Both the position numbers and the translations under genes were made by a program. Positions 8,667 to 16,304 of a stretch of 30,548 nt of DNA are shown here, piece by piece. The DNA is from an uncultured Lacticaseibacillus sp. (GTDB lineage Bacteria > Bacillota > Bacilli > Lactobacillales > Lactobacillaceae). Within the stretch, counting starts at the first letter, position 1. Each line of letters starts with the position of its first letter. The stretch is from contig CAKRNG010000023.1 in assembly GCA_934370925.1 (NCBI GenBank), positions 1 to 30,548 of the forward strand, read 5' to 3'. A model generated the notes under the pieces. That model was not told the DNA's origin. It saw only the letters and a list, made by a program, of their open reading frames with translations, and made no database searches.

Positions 8667-9767
8667 ATGCGTATTCTAGTTTCTGGTGGGGGGACGGGTG
8701 GTCACATCTATCCCGCCCTGGCACTGCTTGATCGATTGCAGGAACGTGGCGAATTAGACGCCGCACTTTATGTTGGGACGGAGCGGGGACTTGAATCCCG
8801 CATCGTTCCCAAGCATGGCGTCGATTTTGCGACCGTCAAGATTCAAGGCTTTAGCCGCAAGATGAATGTGGCTGGAATCAAAACAAACATGAAGACAGTC
8901 CGGTTGTTCTTGGCTAGTGTGAGTCGGGCGAAGAAGATTCTGGCGGAATTCAAACCAGACGTCGTTGTCGGAACGGGTGGTTACGTTTCTGGGGCAACGC
9001 TGTACGCAGCAAGCCGGATGCACATTCCCACGGTGATTCATGAGTCCAACTCAGTGGCGGGTGTGACCAACAAGTTCCTTGCCCGATTCGTGACGAAGAT
9101 TGCCATTAGCTTCGAAGATGTCGCCTCGGCATTTCCTGCCAGCAAGACGGTTTTGACCGGTAATCCACGTGCACAACAAGTTGCTGGTCTCAAACGGAAC
9201 GAACAGCTCGCTGAGTTTGAATTGGACCCTAAGAAGCGCACCGTTCTGATTTTCGGTGGTTCACGGGGCGCACCACGACTGAACGACGCGGCAATCGCCG
9301 GAATGCCAACGTTTGCCCAGGCTGGCTATCAAGTGTTGTTTGTAACGGGGACGACGCATTACGACCAAGTTCTGGAACAAGTCGGTAAAGTGCCTGCTAA
9401 TGTCGCGATTATGCCTTACATTGACCACATGGAGAAAGTATTACCCGATATCGACCTGCTTGTGAGTCGTAGTGGTGCAACGACTTTGGCCGAAATGACG
9501 GCGCTCGGATTACCTGCTGTCCTCGTGCCAAGTCCAAACGTGACGCATAACCACCAGTTCCATAACGCGGAAAGTCTCGCAAAAGCTGGTGCTGCGTTCG
9601 TGATTGAAGAGCCAGAACTCGATGCGAAGTTCACGACGACGGTTGATGAATTGATGCGTGATGCAGGCAAACTGAACGAAATGGCAGAAGCCTCCCGCAA
9701 AATTGGGGTGCCGGACGCCACGGATCGGTTGGTCCAAGTTTTGAAGGATGCCCAGGCGCAAAAGTAG
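8667..9767 (+). CDS. murG: UDP-N-acetylglucosamine-lipid I transferase MurG
   Basis: Peripheral membrane GT-B glycosyltransferase that converts lipid I to lipid II. The protein has 366 residues. The glycine-rich loop GGGTGGH is at 7-13 and a second G loop (FGGSRGA) lies in the middle. The donor-site signature SRSGATTLAEMTALGLPAVLVPSP is split here as SRSGATTLAEM and GLPAVLVPSP. I chose ATG 8667, preceded by GGAGGAGG, over a 71-codon longer in-frame extension inside murD. Confidence 0.96.
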   Translation: MRILVSGGGTGGHIYPALALLDRLQERGELDAALYVGTERGLESRIVPKHGVDFATVKIQGFSRKMNVAGIKTNMKTVRLFLASVSRAKKILAEFKPDVVVGTGGYVSGATLYAASRMHIPTVIHESNSVAGVTNKFLARFVTKIAISFEDVASAFPASKTVLTGNPRAQQVAGLKRNEQLAEFELDPKKRTVLIFGGSRGAPRLNDAAIAGMPTFAQAGYQVLFVTGTTHYDQVLEQVGKVPANVAIMPYIDHMEKVLPDIDLLVSRSGATTLAEMTALGLPAVLVPSPNVTHNHQFHNAESLAKAGAAFVIEEPELDAKFTTTVDELMRDAGKLNEMAEASRKIGVPDATDRLVQVLKDAQAQK

Positions 9768-9812
9768 TTTGTAAAATGAGACGTCAATTGAACGTGAGGA
9801 AGGGGGATGGCA

Positions 9813-10613
9813 ATGGCATCGTCAGACGATGATCAGAATTTCAAAGAGACCAAACGTCCGGGAATTCGCCCGCAGTACATGCGCGAACCGTTGCCTGAGC
9901 CACTTCCAAATGTGCAACGCATTCGGCACCACCGAAATTTACGACATCTGGCCGTAATTGTGACGCCACTACTATTGATTGCTGCGGGGGCGGGCTACAT
10001 GGCCTCACCACTTTCAAAAGTACAAAACGTCACCGTTAAGGGTACGAACGTGGTGGCAAACCAGGATGTCATCGATGCGAGTGGTTTGAATACGGCAAGT
10101 TATATTCCCGGGATTCTGCTGAACGAGACGCAGATTGAACAACAAATCGAGAAGAAGCAGCCTGCTGTGAAGGATGCCAAAATCACGGTGGTGGGAACGC
10201 GTAATGTGACCATCCGCGTGCAGGAGTACGGAACAGTCGGCTACGTGGTCAAGAATGGCACGAACCACGAACTATTAAGTAACGGTACGGTGATGGCCCA
10301 AACGAGTGGGCAACCGGCACAAGGCTTGCCACTATTCACAGGGTTCGATACCGGCTTGAGGGCAATGATAAAGGTCATCGCGCAGGTGCCAAGCGCAATT
10401 CGTCAGGATATTTCGGAAGTGAGTGCGACGCGGGGGAATGGGAATCCATACCAAGTGACACTCACAATGAATGATGGCAATACTATCGTTGCAGATTCGC
10501 GAACGCTTGTGAAAAAGATTAAATATTATCCAAGTATTGTCAAGCAGGTTAAGGGAACGGGAACGGTCGATTTAGAGGTTGGTGCCTATTTTGTACCAAA
10601 AAATAAAAAATGA
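9813..10613 (+). CDS. divIB: Cell division protein DivIB/FtsQ
   Basis: Bitopic divisome protein that works with FtsL and DivIC. It has 266 residues: a basic cytoplasmic region rich in Pro and Arg, one membrane helix at about 46-66, then an extracellular POTRA-type domain (about 70-140, SKVQNVTVKGTNVV) and the FtsQ/DivIB domain. Two in-frame ATGs exist (9807, 9813). The Shine-Dalgarno AGGAAGG fits 9813 better. After its stop there is a 132-nt gap before ftsA. Confidence 0.9.
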   Translation: MASSDDDQNFKETKRPGIRPQYMREPLPEPLPNVQRIRHHRNLRHLAVIVTPLLLIAAGAGYMASPLSKVQNVTVKGTNVVANQDVIDASGLNTASYIPGILLNETQIEQQIEKKQPAVKDAKITVVGTRNVTIRVQEYGTVGYVVKNGTNHELLSNGTVMAQTSGQPAQGLPLFTGFDTGLRAMIKVIAQVPSAIRQDISEVSATRGNGNPYQVTLTMNDGNTIVADSRTLVKKIKYYPSIVKQVKGTGTVDLEVGAYFVPKNKK

Positions 10614-10666
10614 CCATAAAACCGCGTTAAAACTAGCCTCAGAGCGTACGCTTTCTTTTTCTAATG

Positions 10667-10675
10667 TGGTAAACT
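10667..10675 (+). promoter_or_regulatory. Possible extended -10 promoter upstream of ftsA
   Basis: The 132-nt divIB-ftsA gap is AT-rich in its second half and contains TGGTAAACT, an extended -10 pattern, with no good -35 upstream. It could give ftsA-ftsZ a transcript of their own. No terminator is visible in the gap. Confidence 0.3.
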
Positions 10676-10745
10676 CAAAACTGTACTAACAATAATAAAG
10701 AACATAAAAAACGTTAATAACGTAAACATAGGGAGGTCCAGACTC

Positions 10746-12065
10746 ATGGGTAATCAAGACATTTATGTCGGTCTTGATATCGGGACCACTTCAATCAAAC
10801 TGATTGCGGCCGAAATGACTTCAGGCCAGCTAAGTGTTATCGGTGTCGGAAGCCAACGTGCGGATGGTTTATCGCGCGGCGTGATTGTTGATATTGACAA
10901 AGCCGCCGCAACGATTCGCGCAGCAGCCCAACAAGCTGCGGACAAAGCAAGTCTCACCATTCAGGATGTGGTTGTTGGGGTTCCAGCAAGCATGCTTCAA
11001 ATCGAGCAGGTTGCCGGCATGATTGCGGTTGGTGATACCAGCAAAGAAATCACCGCCGAGGACGTGAAGAAGGTTGCCACAACGGCGCTCACACGGAACT
11101 TACCACCAGAACGCGAAGTGCTTGCGTTAATGCCTGATGAGTTTGTCGTTGACGGGTTCGATGGCATCAAGGATCCACGCGGCATGATTGGGGTTCGCCT
11201 CGAGATGCACGGCTTGTTGCTGACGGTACCGAAGACGGTGCTACACAATTTGCGGCGCGCCGTTGAGAAGGCAGGACTGCATGTTGCGTCCTTCATCGCG
11301 GCACCACTTGCACTCGGCGAATACATTCTGTCCGAGGGCGAGAAGGATTTTGGCACGGTTGTTGTTGATCTTGGTGGTGGTCAGAGTACCGCTGCCGTGA
11401 TTCACGACGGTAAGCTGAAGTTCACGACGACTGATCTTGAGGGTGGCGAATACGTCTCCAAGGATATTTCCGTAGTGTTGAACACAAGCTTCCCTGATGC
11501 AGAACGGTTGAAGCGCGAATTCGGTTCAGCGGATACGTTGACGGCTAGTGAAGAGCAAACCTTCCCCGTAACGGTGGTGGGTAAGTCTGCCCCCGTTGCC
11601 ATTTCTGAGAAGTACTTGGCTGAAATCATCGAAGCTCGCTTGACGCAGGTGCTTTCGCGTTTGAATGAGGCGTTGGCAAATGCGCACGCACTTGATTTGC
11701 CAGGTGGTATCGTCATTACGGGTGGGAACGCGGCGTTACCTGGTATCAGTGCATTGGCAACCGATCTCTTCGGGCGTCAGGTGAAACTGTACGTGCCAAG
11801 CGAGGTTGGCTTACGGCACCCAGCATTCACACAGGCACTCGCATTAGTGCACACCGCTGCGAATATGAGTGATATTAGCCAAATCGTGGCCAGTGCACTC
11901 GATGCATCGACGTCGGCTAAGGTAACAACCCAGAAGCAGGCAGCACCTGAAACAAAGCAGGATAATGAAACACCTGCCCAAGACGAACCAGAGACGAAGG
12001 CAAGCAAGCCAGCTGAAGAGAAGGAATCATTCTTCAAACGGTTTTTTGGCACATTCTTTGACTAA
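10746..12065 (+). CDS. ftsA: Cell division protein FtsA
   Basis: Actin-like ATPase that tethers FtsZ to the membrane and recruits divisome proteins. The protein has 439 residues. Phosphate-1 motif GLDIGTTSIKL is at 9-19 and phosphate-2 motif VVDLGGGQS at 206-214. The 1C domain lies between them (about 85-165). A charged linker leads to the C-terminal amphipathic membrane-targeting helix, ESFFKRFFGTFF. ATG 10746 follows GGGAGG with good spacing. It lies 27 nt before ftsZ. Confidence 0.96.
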   Translation: MGNQDIYVGLDIGTTSIKLIAAEMTSGQLSVIGVGSQRADGLSRGVIVDIDKAAATIRAAAQQAADKASLTIQDVVVGVPASMLQIEQVAGMIAVGDTSKEITAEDVKKVATTALTRNLPPEREVLALMPDEFVVDGFDGIKDPRGMIGVRLEMHGLLLTVPKTVLHNLRRAVEKAGLHVASFIAAPLALGEYILSEGEKDFGTVVVDLGGGQSTAAVIHDGKLKFTTTDLEGGEYVSKDISVVLNTSFPDAERLKREFGSADTLTASEEQTFPVTVVGKSAPVAISEKYLAEIIEARLTQVLSRLNEALANAHALDLPGGIVITGGNAALPGISALATDLFGRQVKLYVPSEVGLRHPAFTQALALVHTAANMSDISQIVASALDASTSAKVTTQKQAAPETKQDNETPAQDEPETKASKPAEEKESFFKRFFGTFFD

Positions 12066-12092
12066 ATAAATCCCCGAGTAGGAGGAATAAAG

Positions 12093-13313
12093 ATGGAATT
12101 CTCACTTGATGAACAAAAAGACACGGGCGCTGTAATTAAGGTTATTGGTGTTGGGGGTGCTGGTGGCAACGCCGTCAACCGCATGATTTCTGATGACGTT
12201 AAGGGCGTTGAATTTATCGTTGCGAACACAGACGTGCAGGCAATTTCAAGCTCTCAGGCTGAAACGAAAATTCAGCTTGGACCTAAACTGACGCGTGGAC
12301 TTGGGGCAGGCTCAACACCTGAAATTGGTCAAAAGGCTGCTGAAGAAAGCGAAGAAGCCATTGCTGATGCACTGAAGGGTGCAGACATGATCTTCGTGAC
12401 TTGCGGAATGGGTGGCGGTACCGGTACTGGTGCAGCCCCTGTTGTTGCCAAGGTTGCCAAGGACCAGGGCGCATTGACGGTTGGGGTTGTGACCAAGCCA
12501 TTTACGTTCGAAGGGCCAAAGCGCGCCAAGAACGCAACGGATGGGATTGCTGCCCTCAAGGAACACGTTGATACGCTTGTGATTATTGCGAACAACCGTC
12601 TCCTTGAAATTGTTGACAAGAAGACCCCAATGCTTGAGGCATTTAAGGCTGCCGACAACGTGTTGCGTCAGGGTGTTCAGGGGATTTCCGACCTGATTAC
12701 CAGTCCTGGTTACGTGAACCTGGACTTTGCTGACGTGAAGACCGTGATGGCAAACCAGGGGAGCGCCCTCATGGGGATTGGTTCCGCAACTGGTGAGAAC
12801 CGGACCGTTGAAGCAACGAAGAAGGCGATTTCTTCACCACTGCTCGAAGTTGCCATCGATGGCGCCAAGCAAGTGCTGCTTAACATCACGGGTGGTCCAG
12901 ACCTGTCTCTGTTTGAAGCACAGGATGCTTCAGAAATTGTGACACAGGCTGCTACCAACGACGTCAACATCATCTTCGGGACTTCAATCAACGAAGACCT
13001 TGGCGATGAAGTGATTGTCACCGTGATTGCAACCGGCTTGGACGCTACGCCTGCCAACAAGTCAGAAGCACGTCAGGCAACACGTCCAGCGACTGCTGAA
13101 CGTCAGGAATCACAGCAGCGTTCTTCCGCAAGTGACCCATTCGTTGACTGGGACATGCGTCGGGAACCTGATAAGGCAGCAACACGTCCAGCAGAAAACA
13201 ACACGTTCGATGACACGCAGAAGACGGAATTCGACGTCTTTGAAAGCCAGTCAAAGACCGCTAGTGAGAACGATGACGATCAGCCACCATTCTTCAAGCG
13301 CCGTCGTCAGTAA
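12093..13313 (+). CDS. ftsZ: Cell division protein FtsZ
   Basis: Tubulin-like GTPase that forms the Z ring. The protein has 406 residues. The GTP-binding site includes [13 protein letters not shown] at 19-31 and the tubulin signature GGGTGTG at 107-113. The T7 loop [11 protein letters not shown] carries the catalytic acid that completes the GTPase site of the next subunit. A variable linker of about 70 residues ends in a conserved acidic-hydrophobic peptide ([12 protein letters not shown]) that would bind FtsA and SepF. ATG follows AGGAGG. Confidence 0.97.
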   Translation: MEFSLDEQKDTGAVIKVIGVGGAGGNAVNRMISDDVKGVEFIVANTDVQAISSSQAETKIQLGPKLTRGLGAGSTPEIGQKAAEESEEAIADALKGADMIFVTCGMGGGTGTGAAPVVAKVAKDQGALTVGVVTKPFTFEGPKRAKNATDGIAALKEHVDTLVIIANNRLLEIVDKKTPMLEAFKAADNVLRQGVQGISDLITSPGYVNLDFADVKTVMANQGSALMGIGSATGENRTVEATKKAISSPLLEVAIDGAKQVLLNITGGPDLSLFEAQDASEIVTQAATNDVNIIFGTSINEDLGDEVIVTVIATGLDATPANKSEARQATRPATAERQESQQRSSASDPFVDWDMRREPDKAATRPAENNTFDDTQKTEFDVFESQSKTASENDDDQPPFFKRRRQ

Positions 13314-13333
13314 TCAGACGGAGGTAACGCATC

Positions 13334-13810
13334 ATGAGTAAAATTGGAAATGCTTTTGGTCGCTTCTTCGACATGAATGACACCGAGGACGACTTCCCAG
13401 AAGACGTTCAAGAAACTGCTATGCCGGAACCAAAGACACAGGCCCAAGCACAGCCAGCAAAGTCTGACCGTATCACACCAACCCCAAACCGAAGCAACGT
13501 GGTTTCAATTAACCAGCCAGCGAGCAAGGGGGCCAAGATTGAACTTTACGAACCACGGATTTATTCAGACGCAAAGGAAATCGGGCGGAATCTCTTAGGG
13601 GATACGGCTGTCTTGGTCAACTTTACGCACCTCGAAGGCGAAGATGCCAAGCGAATTGTTGACTTCATGACGGGTGTTGTGTTTGCGGTTAACGGCGAAA
13701 TCAAGCGTGTGGGTAACCGCATTTTCCTTGTGACGCCCGCAAACTTCGAGGTTAGTGGCACACTTGCCAGCAAGTTGCAGGATGACTTGAACATCGATAA
13801 CCTGGATTAG
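13334..13810 (+). CDS. sepF: Cell division protein SepF
   Basis: FtsZ-binding protein that can form rings and act as an alternative Z-ring anchor. It has 158 residues: an amphipathic N-terminal segment (MSKIGNAFGRFFDM), a disordered Pro/Gln linker, then the DUF552/SepF domain from about residue 65 (IELYEPRIYSDAKEIG) to the end, including VNFTHLEGEDAKRIVDFMTG. The ATG has GGAGG 10 nt upstream. Its place after ftsZ is the usual one. Confidence 0.94.
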   Translation: MSKIGNAFGRFFDMNDTEDDFPEDVQETAMPEPKTQAQAQPAKSDRITPTPNRSNVVSINQPASKGAKIELYEPRIYSDAKEIGRNLLGDTAVLVNFTHLEGEDAKRIVDFMTGVVFAVNGEIKRVGNRIFLVTPANFEVSGTLASKLQDDLNIDNLD

Positions 13811-13856
13811 GTTGTTGGTCGACATCTCGCACACAATTTAAGGAGGCACGCGCCAG

Positions 13857-14120
13857 GTGTATATTTTGTACCGAATTATCATGCTTGTGATTGATATTGT
13901 GCAGTTCGCTATTCTTGTCAACGCGGTCCTTTCTTGGATTCCTGTTGACGCCTTGCGCCCGCTCTATGACATTACCGACCGAATCACGGCCCCACTTGTG
14001 GATCCGATTCGACGTGTATTGCCAGTGATTGCGGGACTTGATTTTAGCCCGGTTGTGGCGCTCGTCTTGCTCAGTTTTGTGGGTAAGGCGGTTGGCTACA
14101 TCTTTATGGGGCTCGTCTAA
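13857..14120 (+). CDS. ylmG: YggT family protein YlmG
   Basis: Small membrane protein of the YggT family, linked to division or envelope organisation by its position. It has 87 residues and two membrane helices. The family motif follows the first helix: NAVLSWIPVDALRP and then DPIRRVLPVI. The start is GTG 13857, with AGGAGG 10 nt upstream. Its stop overlaps the ylmH start codon by one base. Confidence 0.92.
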   Translation: MYILYRIIMLVIDIVQFAILVNAVLSWIPVDALRPLYDITDRITAPLVDPIRRVLPVIAGLDFSPVVALVLLSFVGKAVGYIFMGLV

Positions 14121-14902
14121 TGCAACTTGCGGGTGCGAACCATGGTATTCGGCCGGCTGAGCAATCGTTGTTAGCACGGTTTCGCGAAATGGCGGGACAG
14201 GCGGCTAACGAGTATCGCCCCGTGCTGACAGCCTTTCTTAATCCCAGGCAACGTGTTTTAGCGGAAGTGGCAGCAACAGCTGCGGGCGTCGCAATTTTCG
14301 GTCAGGGTGGCTTTACGCAAGCAGAAATGCAGCGGGTAATCTTTGCCCCCGAGTACTTTACGCCAGAACCGGATGATTTTGACATCACCATCCTGGCATG
14401 CGACTACGCGGAGAAATTCACGCGGCTGCACCACAGTACGATTTTGGGCACGTTGGTTCATCAAGGGATTGACCGTTCCGTGTTTGGTGACATTATTACG
14501 CGCGACCCGGCATGGCAAATTGCGGTTTCGACCGCAATGGTGCCATTCGTGGTGGGGAATGTTACCCAGATTGGAAAGACGAAGGTGCAATGGCATCCTG
14601 TCACCGGCCGAGACGTTCTGAGCATCAGTGTTCCTTGGCACGACCACACAACGGTTGTGAGTGCCTTGCGTGTTGATGCCATTGTGGCGGGGGCGTTTAA
14701 CCTGTCACGGACGCAGGTTAAGGACCTAATTGCTTCCGGACACATTCAGGTGAACTGGTTGGCAGAGGGGCGGGCAGACGCCCAACTCGTACCAGGAGAC
14801 ATGGTATCCGTGCGTTGCTACGGGCGCGTTCAGTTACAAGATGTATTAGGTATGACAGAGAAGAACCGCTGGCGCGTTGCATTGCGGGTGCTAGTGAAGT
14901 AA
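14120..14902 (+). CDS. ylmH: YlmH, S4 domain RNA-binding protein
   Basis: RNA-binding protein of the dcw cluster. Members of this family have been tied to stalled-ribosome rescue. It has 260 residues, with an N-terminal YlmH domain (RVLAEVAATAAGVAIFGQGGF at about 50-70, split motif) and a C-terminal S4 domain at about 185-250 (VDAIVAGAFNLSRTQVKDLI, GHIQVNW, GDMVSVRCYGRV). The start overlaps the ylmG stop (TAATG), so translation is probably coupled. No separate ribosome site is obvious. Confidence 0.92.
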   Translation: MQLAGANHGIRPAEQSLLARFREMAGQAANEYRPVLTAFLNPRQRVLAEVAATAAGVAIFGQGGFTQAEMQRVIFAPEYFTPEPDDFDITILACDYAEKFTRLHHSTILGTLVHQGIDRSVFGDIITRDPAWQIAVSTAMVPFVVGNVTQIGKTKVQWHPVTGRDVLSISVPWHDHTTVVSALRVDAIVAGAFNLSRTQVKDLIASGHIQVNWLAEGRADAQLVPGDMVSVRCYGRVQLQDVLGMTEKNRWRVALRVLVK

Positions 14903-14955
14903 TGAAACAAGGTCAGGACCGGTTGATGTGCCTGACACATTGAGGAGGAATGGCA

Positions 14956-15648
14956 ATGTTGACGCCAATGGATATTCGGGATAAAACGTTTAACGTGAAG
15001 ATGCGCGGTTATGATCAGGATCAGGTAAATGACTTCCTTGACCAGATTATCGCGGATTATGAAGTCGTCTTGAAGCAGCAGGAAGAAACTGCCGCTGAAT
15101 TGAAGACCGTGAAGGAAGCTGTCTCTCGCTACGAAGGAATGAAGGACGCAATGAACCAGTCCATTATCGTGGCACAGGAGGCTGCTGACCGCGTGCGGGC
15201 GGCTGCTGAGGCTGAGGCTGCAGAAGTTCGGCAGAAGGCACAGGACGACGCTGAGGCAACGCTGAACGAAGCGCACAGCAAGAGTGATGATGTGTTGACG
15301 CAGGCGGATGACCAATCCCGTCGTCTGGCACTCCAGACTGAAGATTTGCGTCAGAACGCCAAGCAGTTCCGCGACCACCTCGTCCTGTTGCTTCAGGCAG
15401 AACTCGAGACCGTTAAGGGTGCTGAATGGAGCGCTGCGGTTGACCACGAACCATTCGAACCGGTCCAAATTGCGGCAGATGCACCAGAAAATACGGAAGA
15501 AGCAGCGAAACCACTTGACACGGACGCTGTAGATTCAGTAAACTCTGAGGCAGAAGGCACGGATGCTACGGATGTGGCGGACGCTAAGACTGGTGATGAC
15601 AGCTACACGGAAGTTGTTTTCCCGGACGGCCCAATTGTTAAGGAATAA
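14956..15648 (+). CDS. divIVA: Septum/pole site protein DivIVA
   Basis: Coiled-coil protein that recognises curved membrane at septum and poles. It has 230 residues. The N-terminal lipid-binding domain has the family pattern LTPMDIRDKTFNVKMRGYDQDQ. A long heptad-rich coiled coil follows at about 27-150. The C-terminal tail is acidic and low-complexity. I chose ATG 14956, 7 nt after GAGGAGG; the in-frame ATG at 14950 lies too close to it. It is followed by the ileS T-box leader. Confidence 0.93.
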   Translation: MLTPMDIRDKTFNVKMRGYDQDQVNDFLDQIIADYEVVLKQQEETAAELKTVKEAVSRYEGMKDAMNQSIIVAQEAADRVRAAAEAEAAEVRQKAQDDAEATLNEAHSKSDDVLTQADDQSRRLALQTEDLRQNAKQFRDHLVLLLQAELETVKGAEWSAAVDHEPFEPVQIAADAPENTEEAAKPLDTDAVDSVNSEAEGTDATDVADAKTGDDSYTEVVFPDGPIVKE

Positions 15649-15659
15649 TATGACAATCC

Positions 15660-15876
15660 ATTGAGGAACACGCGTTAATGCTTAATCATCTTTATAGCGA
15701 CCCGGAATCTGGTGCAAGTTCGGGAGGATGACAGTGTTAATATCAGTTCTGAGCACCGGCTCGATACATAGGGCCGGACGGGTGGTGCCCGTTACAGGAC
15801 CACATGAGGGGAACTTGTTTCCTGAATTTAGGTGGTACCACGATGATCTCGTCCTAATCTAGGGCGGGATTTTTTA
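15660..15876 (+). promoter_or_regulatory. T-box leader (isoleucine) of ileS
   Basis: The diagnostic T-box sequence TAGGTGGTACCACG lies at 15829-15842, followed by a terminator stem (15846-15856 with 15860-15870) and six T. A Stem I region precedes it. The triplet ATC at 15742-15744, in the context TTAATATCAGT, is a good candidate for the isoleucine specifier. Uncharged tRNA-Ile would favour the antiterminator and raise ileS expression. The next gene being ileS supports this. The distance to the gene is unusual, about 430 nt past the terminator. Confidence 0.92.
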
Positions 15877-15910
15877 GTGCCCGTAAGCGGCTCTGCCGCA
15901 TACGGGCACT
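15876..15910. repeat. Palindrome directly after the T-box terminator
   Basis: A 16-bp inverted repeat pairs 15876-15891 with 15895-15910 around TCT, with one A/A mismatch. It overlaps the end of the terminator T-run, so it would fold only in read-through transcripts. A degenerate sequence rich in GCGAG/CGAAGC motifs follows. Confidence 0.7.
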
Positions 15911-16019
15911 TAATGCGTAGCGAGGAACGAGCGAAGCTTCCATTACCGAACCCTGACCAATCACAAAAGAGTAAGACGTTGGCACAAACAAAAAAAGGCC
16001 AATAAAATAACCTCAATCA

Positions 16020-16070
16020 AGTGACGCGAGCGAATGCGAGCAAATTTCCATTATCGCATCCTCGGTCACT
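16020..16070. repeat. Imperfect hairpin repeat in the ileS leader
   Basis: AGTGAC (16020-16025) pairs with the GTCACT end of 16064-16070, and inner ATGCGA pairs with TCGCAT. Its right part, TTTCCATTATCGCATCCTCGG, resembles CTTCCATTACCGAACCCTGA near 15937, so the two look like degenerate copies of one repeat unit. I see no coding region in 15877-16304. Confidence 0.55.
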
Positions 16071-16122
16071 AAGCAAAGATGGCATCAGGGTTCAAAGAAA
16101 GAAGCTTAATCCAAAAAAGGTC

Positions 16123-16200
16123 TTAAGCAATGCGAAGCGAGCAGGCACTTGACCTTAAGTGGTTTAAGCAATGCGAAGCGAGCAAGGCACTTGACCTTAA
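16123..16200 (+). repeat. Tandem direct repeat (2 x ~36 nt) upstream of ileS
   Basis: The unit at 16123-16158 recurs at 16164-16200, differing by one inserted A. It starts TTAAGCAATGCGAAGCGAGC and ends GGCACTTGACCTTAA. Five bases separate the copies. The GCGAAGCGAGC core resembles motifs at about 15916-15937 and 16024-16041, so the whole leader seems to be built from related units. Confidence 0.85.
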
Positions 16201-16304
16201 AGGCTCCAAGCAACACGCACCCACCAACCGCTCTTCCAACACGTCCCTTCACACCGTAACATTCCGTACCAGAAACCTCACAGATCAAGAAAGAAGGATT
16301 TCAA

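Noticed and set aside
14830..15468. Minus-strand ORF (212 aa) across ylmH and divIVA
   Set aside because: It spans the opposite strand of two real genes and their spacer and resembles no family.
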